From contig JANQKG010000002.1 of NCBI GenBank assembly GCA_028281235.1, forward strand, positions 1 through 64,000: a stretch of 64,000 nt of DNA, given 5' to 3'. The stretch's first letter is position 1; each line of letters opens with the position of its first letter. The notes under the pieces are model-generated. The model ran no database searches and was not told the DNA's origin. It saw only the letters and a program-made list of their open reading frames with translations. The DNA comes from Afifellaceae bacterium. Lineage in GTDB: Bacteria; Pseudomonadota; Alphaproteobacteria; Rhizobiales; Afifellaceae. The translations under genes were made by a program, and so were the position numbers. Shown piece after piece: positions 52,518 through 61,861 of the stretch.

Positions 52518-54923
52518 TCACGTCCGCAAGACACCGCCTGTCGCCTTCTCGACCGCTGCGACGATCGCCGCGGAGGTCTTGTCGATTTCCTCGTCGGTGA
52601 GCGTGCGGTCGCGCGGCTGGAGCGTCACTTCGATGGCGACGGATTTTTGGCCCTCGCCGATCGCCTCGCCGGTAAACACGTCGAAAACCGATACGGATTC
52701 CACGAGGGCTTTGTCGGCGCCTTTGGCGGCGCGGATGATGCGCTCCGCGGCAACGTCGCCCGCGACCACAAAGGCGAAGTCGCGCGTCACACCCTGGAAC
52801 TGCGATGCATCAAGGGCGGACCGGGCGATGCGCGCTGCCTTGGGGAGCGGCACGGCATCGAGGTCGATCTCGAACGCGGCAATCGGTCCGGCGACATCCA
52901 TCGCCGCAAGCACGCGCGGATGCACTTCTCCGAAGACGGCCAGCCGGTTCTTGGGGCCAAGCATGAAGGCGCCGACCCGGCCGGGATGATACCAGGACGG
53001 CCCCTCCGCGGCTGTCTGCAGGCTCGCAATCGGCGCGCCGGCGGCGGCGAGCGCCGCCAAAGCGTCGGCTTTGGCGTCGAAGAGGTCGAGCGGCCGCGGC
53101 GCATCCGACCAATGGCGCGCGCCGCTTCTGCCGGTCCGCAATCCGGTGGCGTGGATGCGTTCATCCTCCGGCCGGTCGCCGCCATAGATCTGCCCGACCT
53201 CAAACAAGGCCAGATCGGAAAAGCCGCGCGCCGCATTGCGCTTGGCGGCCGCCAGCAATGTCGGCAACAGCGATGGGCGCATGTCGGACATTTCCGTTGA
53301 GATCGGGTTGGCAAGCGCCAGTTCCGGCGCGCCGCCGCCGAAAAGCTCCGCATCGCGCTTCGGCACGAAGGACCAGGTCACGGCCTCGTTCATGCCACGG
53401 GCGGCGAGTGCGCGCGCCGCCTGAAAGCGGCGCCGCTGCGCCACGGAGATGCGGCGGCCGGTCACCGCCTCAAGGCGCGGCAGCATGACGTGCTCGACCT
53501 TGTCGAGACCGTAGACGCGGACGATTTCCTCAACGAGATCGGCTTCGCCGTCGATATCAGGACGCCATGACGGGGCCTCGGCGACGATCTCCGTGTCGGT
53601 GCCGGCCACGGTGAAGCCGATGGAGCGTAGAATATCCAGCTGCTCGTCGGGCGGAATGTCGACGCCGGCGAGTGTCTTCACCCGGTCCATGCGGAGCGGC
53701 AGCGACATGCTCCTGACCGGCACCTTGCCGGCGATCACAAGCTCCGACGCTTCGCCGCCGCAGATATCGAGGATCATCTGCGTGCCGATCTCAGCACCCT
53801 GCTCGACAAAGGTCGGGTCGACGCCGCGCTCGAAGCGGTAGCGCGCGTCGGTGACGACACCGAGCTTGCGGCCCGTGGCGGCGGTGCGGATCGGATCGAA
53901 ATAGGCCGCCTCCAAGAAGACGTTGACGGTCTCCGCCGTGCAGCCGGTGACCTCACCGCCGATAACGCCGCCAATGCCCTCCGCGCCGTTGTCGTCGGCA
54001 ATGACGGTCATCTCCGAATCGAGCGTGTAGGTCTTGCCGTCGAGCCCCTCGATCGTCTCGCCTTCTTGAGCGAGCCGCGCGTGGATGGTGCCCTTCACCT
54101 TGTCGGCGTCGAAGACATGCAGCGGGCGGGCGTAGGTGTAGGTGATGTAATTGGTGATATCGACCAGCGCGGAAATCGGCCTCAGCCCGATGGCACGCAG
54201 GCGCTGCTGCATCCAGGCCGGCGAGGGCCCGTTGGTGACGCCGCGGATGAAACGGCCGATGAACAATGGACAGGGTTTGTTGTCGGGATCGTCGAAGCGA
54301 AGCTCCACGCCGATCGGACTTTCGAAGCTCCCGGCAACGCCGATCTCCTGTAGCGGCTTCAGCCGGCCGATGCCCTTGGCGGCGAGGTCTCGGGCAATGC
54401 CGTAGACGCCGAGCGCGTCCGGCCGGTTGGGCGTTACGGCGAAGTCGATGATCGGGTCGTCGAGGCCGGCCCAAACTGCATAAGGGACGCCGATCGGCGC
54501 ATCGTCCGGCAGCTCGACAATGCCCTCGTGCTCGTCGGAGAGACCCAGCTCGCGCTCCGACAGGAGCATGCCGTTTGACGCTTCGCCGCGAATCTTGCCG
54601 GCCTTGAGGTCGATGCCGGTGCCGGGGATATGCGTGCCCACCGGCGCAAAGACGCCCTTCATGCCGGTGCGGGCATTGGGTGCGCCGCACACCACCTGCA
54701 CCGGCGCTTCGCCGCCGAACTCGACGCGGCAGAGGCGCAGGCGATCGGCGTTGGGATGGGCCCGAGCCTCCAAGACGCTGGCGATGACAAAGGGCTTCAG
54801 CTTCTCCGACGGATTGGAGAGCTCCTCCAATTCCAGGCCGAGATGCGTCAGCGCATCGGCGATCTCCGCGGCGGAGGCCTCGGTGTTGAGATGGTCTTTG
54901 AGCCAGGAAAGGGTGAACTTCAT
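52518..54923 (-). CDS. pheT: phenylalanyl-tRNA synthetase beta subunit
   Basis: An 801-residue protein of full length. The N-terminal tRNA-binding domain (about 40-150, with VVCGAPNARTGMKGVFAPVGT) is followed by B3/B4 editing (GGVIGGEVTGCT), B5, the synthetase-like core, and the C-terminal anticodon-binding domain (FQGVTRDFAFVVAGDV). With PheS it charges tRNA-Phe. No Shine-Dalgarno is visible before ATG 54923. It is separated from pheS by about 2.2 kb with three other genes, although the two are normally adjacent. Confidence 0.96.
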   Translation of the reverse strand: MKFTLSWLKDHLNTEASAAEIADALTHLGLELEELSNPSEKLKPFVIASVLEARAHPNADRLRLCRVEFGGEAPVQVVCGAPNARTGMKGVFAPVGTHIPGTGIDLKAGKIRGEASNGMLLSERELGLSDEHEGIVELPDDAPIGVPYAVWAGLDDPIIDFAVTPNRPDALGVYGIARDLAAKGIGRLKPLQEIGVAGSFESPIGVELRFDDPDNKPCPLFIGRFIRGVTNGPSPAWMQQRLRAIGLRPISALVDITNYITYTYARPLHVFDADKVKGTIHARLAQEGETIEGLDGKTYTLDSEMTVIADDNGAEGIGGVIGGEVTGCTAETVNVFLEAAYFDPIRTAATGRKLGVVTDARYRFERGVDPTFVEQGAEIGTQMILDICGGEASELVIAGKVPVRSMSLPLRMDRVKTLAGVDIPPDEQLDILRSIGFTVAGTDTEIVAEAPSWRPDIDGEADLVEEIVRVYGLDKVEHVMLPRLEAVTGRRISVAQRRRFQAARALAARGMNEAVTWSFVPKRDAELFGGGAPELALANPISTEMSDMRPSLLPTLLAAAKRNAARGFSDLALFEVGQIYGGDRPEDERIHATGLRTGRSGARHWSDAPRPLDLFDAKADALAALAAAGAPIASLQTAAEGPSWYHPGRVGAFMLGPKNRLAVFGEVHPRVLAAMDVAGPIAAFEIDLDAVPLPKAARIARSALDASQFQGVTRDFAFVVAGDVAAERIIRAAKGADKALVESVSVFDVFTGEAIGEGQKSVAIEVTLQPRDRTLTDEEIDKTSAAIVAAVEKATGGVLRT

Positions 54924-55024
54924 AGGAGGTTAGCGAGTGCGGGCGACCGGCAAGCCCGTTCACCTAGCCGGGCCGGTGAGAGGTGGCAAGGGCGTGTCGC
55001 AGTCGAGGTCTCTGCGGCGCGGCG

Positions 55025-55783
55025 TCACTCCAAGGCGTCGAAGGTGGCGCGATACGCGCTGGGGCTCTTTCCGGTCAGGTCACGGAACGCAGCGTTGAAC
55101 GCCGACAGCGAATTGTAGCCGACGGACATTGCGATCTCCGTTATCGGCGCATCGCTGGTCGCCAGCGCCTCCACCGCGCGGATCATGCGGACGCGCCGCA
55201 AGGCTTCGCGCCATGTCATGCCCATCTCAGCGGCGAAGCGGCGCGAAAGCGCTCGCGGGGATTGGCCCGTTGCGCGTGCGATCTCTTCGAAACTCGGAGA
55301 GCCCTGAGACAGCTCCTCCGTCATCGCCAATGCACGAGCAAGCTCCGCGCTGGATGGCGAGGGCAACACGCAGGGGCTCGGATTTTGCGCAAGCTCTGCG
55401 ACAACGGCGGCGAGCGTTTCAAAGATGCGCCGCGCATAGAGCGAGAGGGGACCGCTGTCGGGGCCCCATTGCCGACACTCGGCGACCAACGCGCGCGCCA
55501 GCGGCGACATGTCGAAGACGGAGAGAATCTCAGTCGGTTCCGGCATGAAGTCGGTGGAGAAGAGCACCGAGGCGGATGTGAGCTTTGTGCGGATCGAAAC
55601 AGTGATCGGGTGGCCCGCAGCAATCAGCGCGGCGCGCGCCGGCGGCAGGGTCCAGCGCCGTCCCTCGGCCTCAAGCCGCAGCGTTCCCTCAAGGGCGTGG
55701 AGCAGATAGTGGCGCTCCACCTGGAACGCCAACGGGCCCGCGGGATCGAAATGCCGATGAAAGCAATAGGCTTCCGGTTCCAT
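55025..55783 (-). CDS. AraC family transcriptional regulator
   Basis: A 252-residue regulator with an N-terminal cupin-like domain (FHRHFDPAGPLAFQVERHYLLHALEGTLRLEAEGRRW) and a C-terminal double helix-turn-helix: SFEEIARATGQSPRALSRRFAAEMGMTWREALRRVRMIRAVEAL and ITEIAMSVGYNSLSAFNAAFRDLTGKSPSAYR. The ligand and targets are unknown; the nearby methyltransferase is a possible target. It lies 101 bases upstream of pheT on the same strand and may be cotranscribed with it. Confidence 0.88.
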   Translation of the reverse strand: MEPEAYCFHRHFDPAGPLAFQVERHYLLHALEGTLRLEAEGRRWTLPPARAALIAAGHPITVSIRTKLTSASVLFSTDFMPEPTEILSVFDMSPLARALVAECRQWGPDSGPLSLYARRIFETLAAVVAELAQNPSPCVLPSPSSAELARALAMTEELSQGSPSFEEIARATGQSPRALSRRFAAEMGMTWREALRRVRMIRAVEALATSDAPITEIAMSVGYNSLSAFNAAFRDLTGKSPSAYRATFDALE

Positions 55784-55827
55784 CGTCGCAGTCTAAGATG
55801 GCGTCGGTCCGAAGAAACAGCAGCGGC

Positions 55828-56433
55828 TTAGCCGCTCTTTGAAAAGAGATAGGCAAGGCTGGTGCGGCTTGGTGGGCCGTTCTGGAACGCATGGGTAAGC
55901 ACATGGCGAAAGCCGGCCATCTTTGCCATCTCCAGAACCTCAGCCTCTGCGAACCAGCGGTGACGGAAACGCAGCCAAATCAACCAGTTGCACCAATGGG
56001 GCTGCGACATCACCAGGTAAAGCCGCCCATGCGGTTCGAGCCAGTTCGCAAAATGCTGAAACGCCTCCTGCGGGCGTGCGCAGTGCTCAACGGCGTGTGC
56101 GGTGAGAATGGCCGAAAAGCGTGGGAACCAGCCAGACTGCTCGATTGCCCCTGTCACGACTTTCGGCGCAACGCCGAGCGCTTCCAGGTGACCGGAGGCG
56201 ATCGACAGCATTCTCTGTGACGGATCCAGGAGCGTCAGGTCTCGGCTTCCGCCGGCATTGATCCACGCCCGGGCGAACGCGCCGGTCCCCGTTCCGGCAT
56301 CAAGGACGGGACCGGAGGCAAGTGTGCGATCGCGCAAGAAATCTTCGTAGGCGGCTGTGTATCCGAGGCTGCGCAGGGATTGCTCCCAGGTCGGCGCTTC
56401 GCGGTCATAGCGGGCGATCGTGTCCATGCGCAC
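55828..56433 (-). CDS. class I SAM-dependent methyltransferase
   Basis: A 201-residue methyltransferase with motif I VLDAGTGTGAFARAWI, then LTLLDPSQRMLSIAS, and FSAILTAHAVEHCARPQEAFQHFANWLEPHGRLYLVMSQP, as in the UbiE/MenG-like superfamily. The substrate cannot be inferred. The start is ATG 56433 or 56427 (MDTIARYDREAPTWEQ). It is 44 bases from the AraC gene and probably in one unit with it. Confidence 0.83.
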   Translation of the reverse strand: MRMDTIARYDREAPTWEQSLRSLGYTAAYEDFLRDRTLASGPVLDAGTGTGAFARAWINAGGSRDLTLLDPSQRMLSIASGHLEALGVAPKVVTGAIEQSGWFPRFSAILTAHAVEHCARPQEAFQHFANWLEPHGRLYLVMSQPHWCNWLIWLRFRHRWFAEAEVLEMAKMAGFRHVLTHAFQNGPPSRTSLAYLFSKSG

Positions 56434-56696
56434 ACCATGCCGGACCGATGATCCGAGACGCTAACGTTCAAAGGTCAAGTTTATGCTTGGATCGGCCAAT
56501 CGGTCGCGCATAAGCGACTGCCACGAAAATTCCTCGCCTTGGCCCTTGGCGAAACCAAATCAGCGACCACATGAAACGTGGCTGAAACAGGCAGCGGCTA
56601 GAAAGGCTGCTCCGCCGGCTACCAGCCCGTTCACACATCGAAGTTGCGGTCCGTTCTCGGGCCGCTTTTACGCCTGCTTGAAGGAAGGAGAACGTC

Positions 56697-56930
56697 GTGA
56701 ATACCGCGCTGTCGCGCAATCCGTCGAGACTTGCCGCCGCATGGCATGCGGTCGCAGGGCTCAGAAGCCTGTTCTCGCGCTGCGTCAGCCAGCGCCGAAA
56801 GATGGGCAAGGATCGCCGCACCCTGCAGACGGTTCCGACCTACCTCCTGACCGACATGGGCCTGGAGAAGATGGAGATCCACACGACCACGGGCGACCAT
56901 GATCTGTGGATCCGGCCAAGGCGGTACTGA
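56697..56930 (+). CDS. small DUF1127-like protein
   Basis: A 77-residue basic protein from GTG 56697, preceded by AAGGAGAA. The end of the protein, RRTLQTVPTYLLTDMGLEKMEI, resembles the DUF1127 ending (L-x-D-hGL-x-x-x-D/E-I), but the first half is unlike the short copy at 29111. It is the only rightward gene in the block between pheS and pheT. The function is unknown; DUF1127 proteins elsewhere act on RNA. Confidence 0.65.
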   Translation: MNTALSRNPSRLAAAWHAVAGLRSLFSRCVSQRRKMGKDRRTLQTVPTYLLTDMGLEKMEIHTTTGDHDLWIRPRRY

Positions 56931-56943
56931 TTGCGATCAGAAA

Positions 56944-56970
56944 GCGGACGGCGCGATCAGTGCCGTCCGC
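56944..56970 (+). terminator. strong stem-loop after the DUF1127-like gene
   Basis: GCGGACGGC and GCCGTCCGC pair perfectly over nine bases around a nine-base loop, 14 bases past the stop. There is no T run, so termination may be partial or Rho-assisted. Confidence 0.5.
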
Positions 56971-57004
56971 GAACACGGCCGCTCCGTCCTGAATAAGCTG
57001 GCGC

Positions 57005-57095
57005 CTAGAGCATCGGGCGAGAAGGTGGAATCGGTTTCCGCCCGATATTCGCTCCATAGCATCAGGCGATCGGGATAAATCGCCCGGCGCTCTAG
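57005..57095. repeat. CTAGAGC...GCTCTAG repeat, variant (E7)
   Basis: A 91-base stretch bounded by CTAGAGC and GCGCTCTAG with inner pairs such as ATCGGGCG/CGCCCGAT. The terminal CTAG style is that of the E family, but the inner sequence is different. The pheS stop codon TAG is part of the right-hand CTAG. Confidence 0.7.
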
Positions 57096-58186
57096 AGGCT
57101 CAGCCCTTCGGCGAGCGTCGGCATGGCGAGTGCTGAGAAGCCGTAATGCCTGAGCCAGCGCAAATCCGCCTCGAAGAAGGCGCGCAGATCGGGGATGCCG
57201 TATTTCAGCATGGCGATGCGGTCGATGCCCATGCCGAAGGCGAAGCCCTGATAGCGATCCGGGTCGAGGCCGCCGGCGCGGATGACATTGGGATGCACCA
57301 TGCCGGAGCCGAGGATCTCCAGCCAGTCGTCGCCGACGCCGATCTTCAGTTCGCCGCCTTCCCATGAGCAGCCGATATCGACCTCCATCGACGGTTCGGT
57401 GAAAGGAAAGTGCGAGGGACGGAAGCGCATCTTCAAATCGTCCACCTCGAAGAAGGTTTTGACGAAGGCCTCCACCGTTCCCTTCAGATGACCGAGATGC
57501 GTCGTCTCGTCGATGACCAGCGCCTCAAGCTGATGGAACATCGGCGTGTGGGTCTGGTCGGAATCGGAGCGGAACGTGCGCCCAGGCGCAACGATGCGGA
57601 TCGGCGGCTTGGTGTTCTCCATCGTGCGGATCTGTACGGGCGAGGTATGCGTGCGCAGCACCAGGCGCTCGTCGGAACCGGGGCGCGGATTGAAGTAGAA
57701 CGTGTCGTGCTCCTGCCGGGCAGGATGTTCCGGCGGGATGTTCAGCGCGCCGAAATTGTACCAGTCGCTTTCGATATGCGGGCCCTCGGCGAGCGAGAAG
57801 CCCATGTCGCCGAAGATGGCGATGATCTCCTGCCAGACCTGTGTGACGGGATGCACCGTGCCGGTCCGTTCCGGCCGGACGGGGAGCGTGACGTCGACCG
57901 TCTCTGAGGCGAGCCGCGCTTCCAACGCGGTTTCCGCCAGCGCGGTGCGGCGTGCCTCCAGCGCCTCCGCCACGTCGTCGCGGAGCTGATTGAGGGCCTG
58001 GCCGGCCGCCTTCCGCTCCTCAGGGCTCATCGCGCCAAGCCCTTTCAGGCGGGCGGAGATCGACCCCTTCTTGCCGAGGGCCGCGACACGTACCACCTCC
58101 AGCGCGCGCTCGTCCTCAGCCGCCGCGATCGCGTCGGCGATCTCGGCCTTCAGCGCGGCAAGGTCGGATGCGGGTGTGTCCTGCAT
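57092..58186 (-). CDS. pheS: phenylalanyl-tRNA synthetase alpha subunit
   Basis: A 364-residue class II synthetase subunit. I use ATG 58186 ([20 protein letters not shown]), the family start; the frame is open a further 19 codons. An N-terminal coiled coil is followed by the catalytic core with motif 1 ([28 protein letters not shown]), motif 2 ([22 protein letters not shown]) and motif 3 ([22 protein letters not shown]). It pairs with PheT. The stop codon is shared with the end of repeat E7. Confidence 0.96.
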   Translation of the reverse strand: MQDTPASDLAALKAEIADAIAAAEDERALEVVRVAALGKKGSISARLKGLGAMSPEERKAAGQALNQLRDDVAEALEARRTALAETALEARLASETVDVTLPVRPERTGTVHPVTQVWQEIIAIFGDMGFSLAEGPHIESDWYNFGALNIPPEHPARQEHDTFYFNPRPGSDERLVLRTHTSPVQIRTMENTKPPIRIVAPGRTFRSDSDQTHTPMFHQLEALVIDETTHLGHLKGTVEAFVKTFFEVDDLKMRFRPSHFPFTEPSMEVDIGCSWEGGELKIGVGDDWLEILGSGMVHPNVIRAGGLDPDRYQGFAFGMGIDRIAMLKYGIPDLRAFFEADLRWLRHYGFSALAMPTLAEGLSL

Positions 58187-58594
58187 TTTCTGTCCGTCAC
58201 TACACTCAGGTCGCCCGAAAAATCCGTTCCAGGCGGCGGTCACGGCTCTCGACTGTCACGGAATGGCGCGCCGGATCAAGTCCGGCAAGATGCTTGTCGG
58301 TTCGCTCCGCGAATCGGAGGACGGAACTGGGCTCCGGCAGCGCGGCGTTGTCGGCGCGATTGCGCCCAATCGAGTTGCCGAGCCGTCCGCCAAAAACCGG
58401 GGATTGAAATCACCACTTTACGCTACGGGCCGCTCCCGTAAATCGTTGCCATTGTGCAACGTCAGCCGGCAAACGGAGCCCACTAACGGTCTTACCCAGC
58501 TACGCAAATAGACGCCGGGCCGACGCTCCGGCTAACTAATCGTCAAAGGCTGTAGCGCTGCGTCGCTTGCAGCCATTTTGCTGGGGGACATGAG
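58187..58594. other. gene-free gap upstream of pheS and the autotransporter
   Basis: About 400 bases between divergent pheS and the autotransporter gene. It contains GCCGGA-tcaag-TCCGGC (58270-58286), similar to the core of other dispersed repeats. In the part nearest the autotransporter (58453-58536) there are words loosely like those of a c-di-GMP (GEMM) riboswitch. I find no Phe-rich leader peptide for pheS and no T-box. Confidence 0.4.
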
Positions 58595-61198
58595 GTGGCG
58601 TTAAAGCAGGTTTCTTCCGCGCAGTGCCGATGGCGCGTGCGTGGCAACAAGGCCACGCTGTCGCGTCAGGCGATCGTGTGGGCGGGCGCGCTCTGCCTGG
58701 TGGGGACGATCTCCATCGGCACAGCCCTTGCGCAGACGGTGACGTGGGACCCCGGCGTCATAAACAACGACTGGGATACGACCACCTCCAACTGGGACAA
58801 CGGTGGCCCGACGACATTTGCGAATGGCAACAACGTCATCTTCGGCCCCACCGGCGTCGGCACGATCACGATCACCGAGTCGGTCGATCCCGGCACGATA
58901 ACATTCAATGCCAACGGATATACGATAAACAGTTCGGGCGTCCCCACCCTTACAAATCCGGGCACGATCACCGTAACGAACGCCGCACATACGGCCACGA
59001 TCTCCGCAAACATCATCAGCAGCACCGGAACAATCGCCATAAATGGGCCGGGGACTCTTCTTCTTTCCGGAATCAATGAAGCGAACGGCGCCTTTGGCGG
59101 TTTCCTCATAAGCAATGGCACAACCACGGTCGCTGGAGGCGAACTGGAGGCCAATATCGGCCAAATCCTCGTCACCGGCGCGTCTACAACCTTGAATAAC
59201 TCCGGCGTGCTCGACGGCAATGTCGTGGTGCAGTCCGGCGGCACGATTAAGATGCAGAACGGCTCCACGATCGATGGGACGTTCACGAACCAGGCCAGCG
59301 GCATCGCGAATGTCAGCGGCACGGCCGGCACAACCTTCACCTTCGCGAATTCCGGCACGACCACCGTGTCGGCGGGCGCCAACCTGACGGCGTTGGGAGG
59401 CTTCAGCAACAGCGGCATGTTCACCAATAACAGCACGATGAGCGGGTCGATGAACCTGACGGGCGGCACGTTCGACAATCGCCGCACGATGAACGGGACG
59501 ATCTCAATGTCCAGCGGTGCCAACCTGAACAATTCGAGCACGGGCTTCATCATAGGCGACATCACGACGGCTCCGGGCGCGTTCGGGACGATCACCAATT
59601 CCGGCACATTCCGGGGCACGGGACCGCTGACCGTGCAGAGCGGTCAGACCTTCAACAATTCCGGCACAGTTTCGGGCTCCGTGTGGAACGGTGGCGTCAC
59701 CGTCCTGCAGGATGGCGCGACGCAGTCGGGCGGCGCTCTCTTCAACAACCAGGGGACGGTAAGGGTCAACGGGGCGGCACAGACGGTGAGCTTTGTAAAC
59801 CCAGCCCTCTTGGACATGGCGGATGGCGACACCGGCGACAAGCTGACGGTCAACGGAAACTTGAACCTCCAGTCGGGCGGGACCTTACAAGTCGATGTCC
59901 ATCCGGTGGCCGGCACAGCCGATCTCATTCAGGTCAACGGCGCTGCGTCCGTTGCTGGCACCATTGATGTGAACCTGCTCTCCAATGGCGTTGCTGCAAG
60001 CGTCCCAATCATCACCGCGACCGGAGGCGTTACGGATTCCGGCGCGACCCTGGGAACGGTAACCGGCGTTATCAACCCGACTTTCACGGCAAGTCTGGTT
60101 TCTCCCGACGCCAATACCCTTTCCGTTTCATTGGCGATCAACGCGGTCGCCGGCAATTTCAACGGCAACCAGACCGCGCTCGTGGAGAACATCAATGCCG
60201 GCGGATCCAGCGATGCGCTGACAATTCTGCTCGGATTGCCATCGGCCGGCGCGACGGCCGATGCATTGGATCAGTTCTCGCCTGAAATCTATCAGGACAC
60301 CCAAACTTCTCAGGTCCTTGCTGCCAGCCAGACATTGGATGCGCTCTTCTCATGCGACGTCATCGGCGCCGGGGATTACGCGATCCAGCAGCAACGCAGC
60401 TGCATCTGGGCCAGGCCGCACGGGCGCTATTCCGACTCCGATCAGACCGGTCGGCGGATTGGATTTGAAGAGCGCGCCTATGGCGGGTTTGCCGGCGCTC
60501 AATTGGCGCTCGGAGATCATGTCTTCATCGGCGCCGCAGCCGGATACGAGCAGGCATCGATCGAGAACAACGCCAATGCATCGAGCGACAGTGAGAGATT
60601 CCAAGCAGGAGCCAGCCTCAAGCTCATCAATGGCCCGGTCTATCTTGGAGGCGCGGTCGCCGGCGGCCTGGGAGAATTCGACACGACCCGTAACCATCTC
60701 GTGGGAAGCAATTCCGGTGAGGGCGACGAATATTATTATGCGGCGAGAGTCCGCGCGGCGGCTGCGTTTGAAGTCAGTCGGTATTATCTGAAGCCATCGG
60801 TCGATTTTGAAGCCACCCGCCTGCATGTCAGCGGCTTCACCGAAACGGGAACAGCATCGACGGCGCTTGCGGTCTCCGACTTCGACGACACGTTCCTTGA
60901 GGTCACGCCGGCAATCGAATTGGGTGCGGAATGGGGAAGCGAGGGGCAGGTCGCGATCAGAACCTATGGCGGGGTCGGCGGCGGGTTCAGGCTTGAGGGT
61001 GAAAGCGCGTTGTCGGCCAGCTTCGTCGGGGCGGCTGCCGGCGTCGGGGATTTTCAGATTGCTACCCAGCGCGAAGATTTCGTTCTGGACCTGGTGGCCG
61101 GCATCAAGGCTTCAGTGCTGGGCGTGGAATATCGCGGTCAAGTCGGCGAAGAGACCCGTACCCACAATGTATTCCTGAAGGGATTGATCCCATTCTGA
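58595..61198 (+). CDS. autotransporter (type V secreted surface protein)
   Basis: An 867-residue protein. An extended signal peptide (residues about 1-46, cleavage near ALAQ-T) is followed by a passenger of about 500 residues, rich in Gly, Asn, Ser and Thr, with recurring phrases such as NNSGTVSG, ITNSGTFRG and LNNSGVLDG that suggest a beta-helix. The first passenger stretch (TWDPGVINNDWDTTTSNWDNG) is the autotransporter-associated repeat type. The C-terminal 280 residues form the outer-membrane barrel and end in a terminal phenylalanine (FLKGLIPF), the BAM signal. It is a likely adhesin. The start is GTG 58595 with GGGGGA upstream. Confidence 0.88.
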   Translation: MALKQVSSAQCRWRVRGNKATLSRQAIVWAGALCLVGTISIGTALAQTVTWDPGVINNDWDTTTSNWDNGGPTTFANGNNVIFGPTGVGTITITESVDPGTITFNANGYTINSSGVPTLTNPGTITVTNAAHTATISANIISSTGTIAINGPGTLLLSGINEANGAFGGFLISNGTTTVAGGELEANIGQILVTGASTTLNNSGVLDGNVVVQSGGTIKMQNGSTIDGTFTNQASGIANVSGTAGTTFTFANSGTTTVSAGANLTALGGFSNSGMFTNNSTMSGSMNLTGGTFDNRRTMNGTISMSSGANLNNSSTGFIIGDITTAPGAFGTITNSGTFRGTGPLTVQSGQTFNNSGTVSGSVWNGGVTVLQDGATQSGGALFNNQGTVRVNGAAQTVSFVNPALLDMADGDTGDKLTVNGNLNLQSGGTLQVDVHPVAGTADLIQVNGAASVAGTIDVNLLSNGVAASVPIITATGGVTDSGATLGTVTGVINPTFTASLVSPDANTLSVSLAINAVAGNFNGNQTALVENINAGGSSDALTILLGLPSAGATADALDQFSPEIYQDTQTSQVLAASQTLDALFSCDVIGAGDYAIQQQRSCIWARPHGRYSDSDQTGRRIGFEERAYGGFAGAQLALGDHVFIGAAAGYEQASIENNANASSDSERFQAGASLKLINGPVYLGGAVAGGLGEFDTTRNHLVGSNSGEGDEYYYAARVRAAAAFEVSRYYLKPSVDFEATRLHVSGFTETGTASTALAVSDFDDTFLEVTPAIELGAEWGSEGQVAIRTYGGVGGGFRLEGESALSASFVGAAAGVGDFQIATQREDFVLDLVAGIKASVLGVEYRGQVGEETRTHNVFLKGLIPF

Positions 61199-61215
61199 CG
61201 TGTCGCCGTCACGCG

Positions 61216-61728
61216 TTGCCGCGAACCGGCTTGATTTTCCGCCTGTTGATTGGGGCGATGCTGCTTCCGGGTTCCTTGGTCGACGATTCCACCGCCAAGC
61301 AGCAAGCCGTGCCCACCTGGCTGGTGACATGCGACAATCGTGGCAATGCCAGTCAACTGACCTGCAGCATCAGTCAGACCGTCTCTAACGCGCAGACGGC
61401 CCAAAGAATCGTGTCTGCCCGCATCGAAGCCGCGCAGGGGCAGGAGAGGCTTTTTCTCTCATTGCCGCATGGGCTTGATCTGCTTTCCGGTGTTTCTCTT
61501 TCCGTGGATGGCGGAGCCAGCACCAGGATCGCCATTGAGACGGCCGATGCCAATGGCTCCTATACCAGTCTGGCACTCGGCCCGGATCTGGTCTCTTCCA
61601 TGAAAGCGGGAAACACATTGGCTGTCGAAATGGTTGCGGCCAATGGCCAGCCTGTGAAGCTGGAGCTTTCGCTTGCCGGATTCACTGACGCGTACGTGCT
61701 TTTCTCAAGGATCGAGAGCGGGCAATAA
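61216..61728 (+). CDS. IalB family protein (invasion-associated locus B)
   Basis: A 170-residue protein with an N-terminal hydrophobic signal (LIFRLLIGAMLLPGSLV) and the IalB pattern in the mature part: WLVTCDNRGNASQLTCSISQTV, with two cysteines, and LFLSLPHGLDLLSGVSLSVDGG. IalB was named in Bartonella for host-cell invasion; relatives are found in many free-living alphaproteobacteria. The start is TTG 61216, weakly supported; ATG 61258 is an alternative that shortens the signal peptide. It follows the autotransporter by 17 bases, so the pair is probably an operon. Confidence 0.75.
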   Translation: MPRTGLIFRLLIGAMLLPGSLVDDSTAKQQAVPTWLVTCDNRGNASQLTCSISQTVSNAQTAQRIVSARIEAAQGQERLFLSLPHGLDLLSGVSLSVDGGASTRIAIETADANGSYTSLALGPDLVSSMKAGNTLAVEMVAANGQPVKLELSLAGFTDAYVLFSRIESGQ

Positions 61729-61861
61729 GCCACGCACCCGTTACGGGCTCGGCGAGCAATGTGTCCTGCACGATCGTTCGTGCCGTCATGCCCGGGTGCT
61801 CGCGGCAAGGACGCCGATAGCCGGTGCGCAGGTTCGGCGCCGCTGCCGCCGCATGGCGCGT

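Noticed and set aside
58187..58243. An in-frame 19-codon extension of pheS containing GFFGR, considered as a Phe leader peptide.
   Set aside because: It has no stop before pheS and only two Phe codons, so it is not an attenuator peptide; the family start is ATG 58186.
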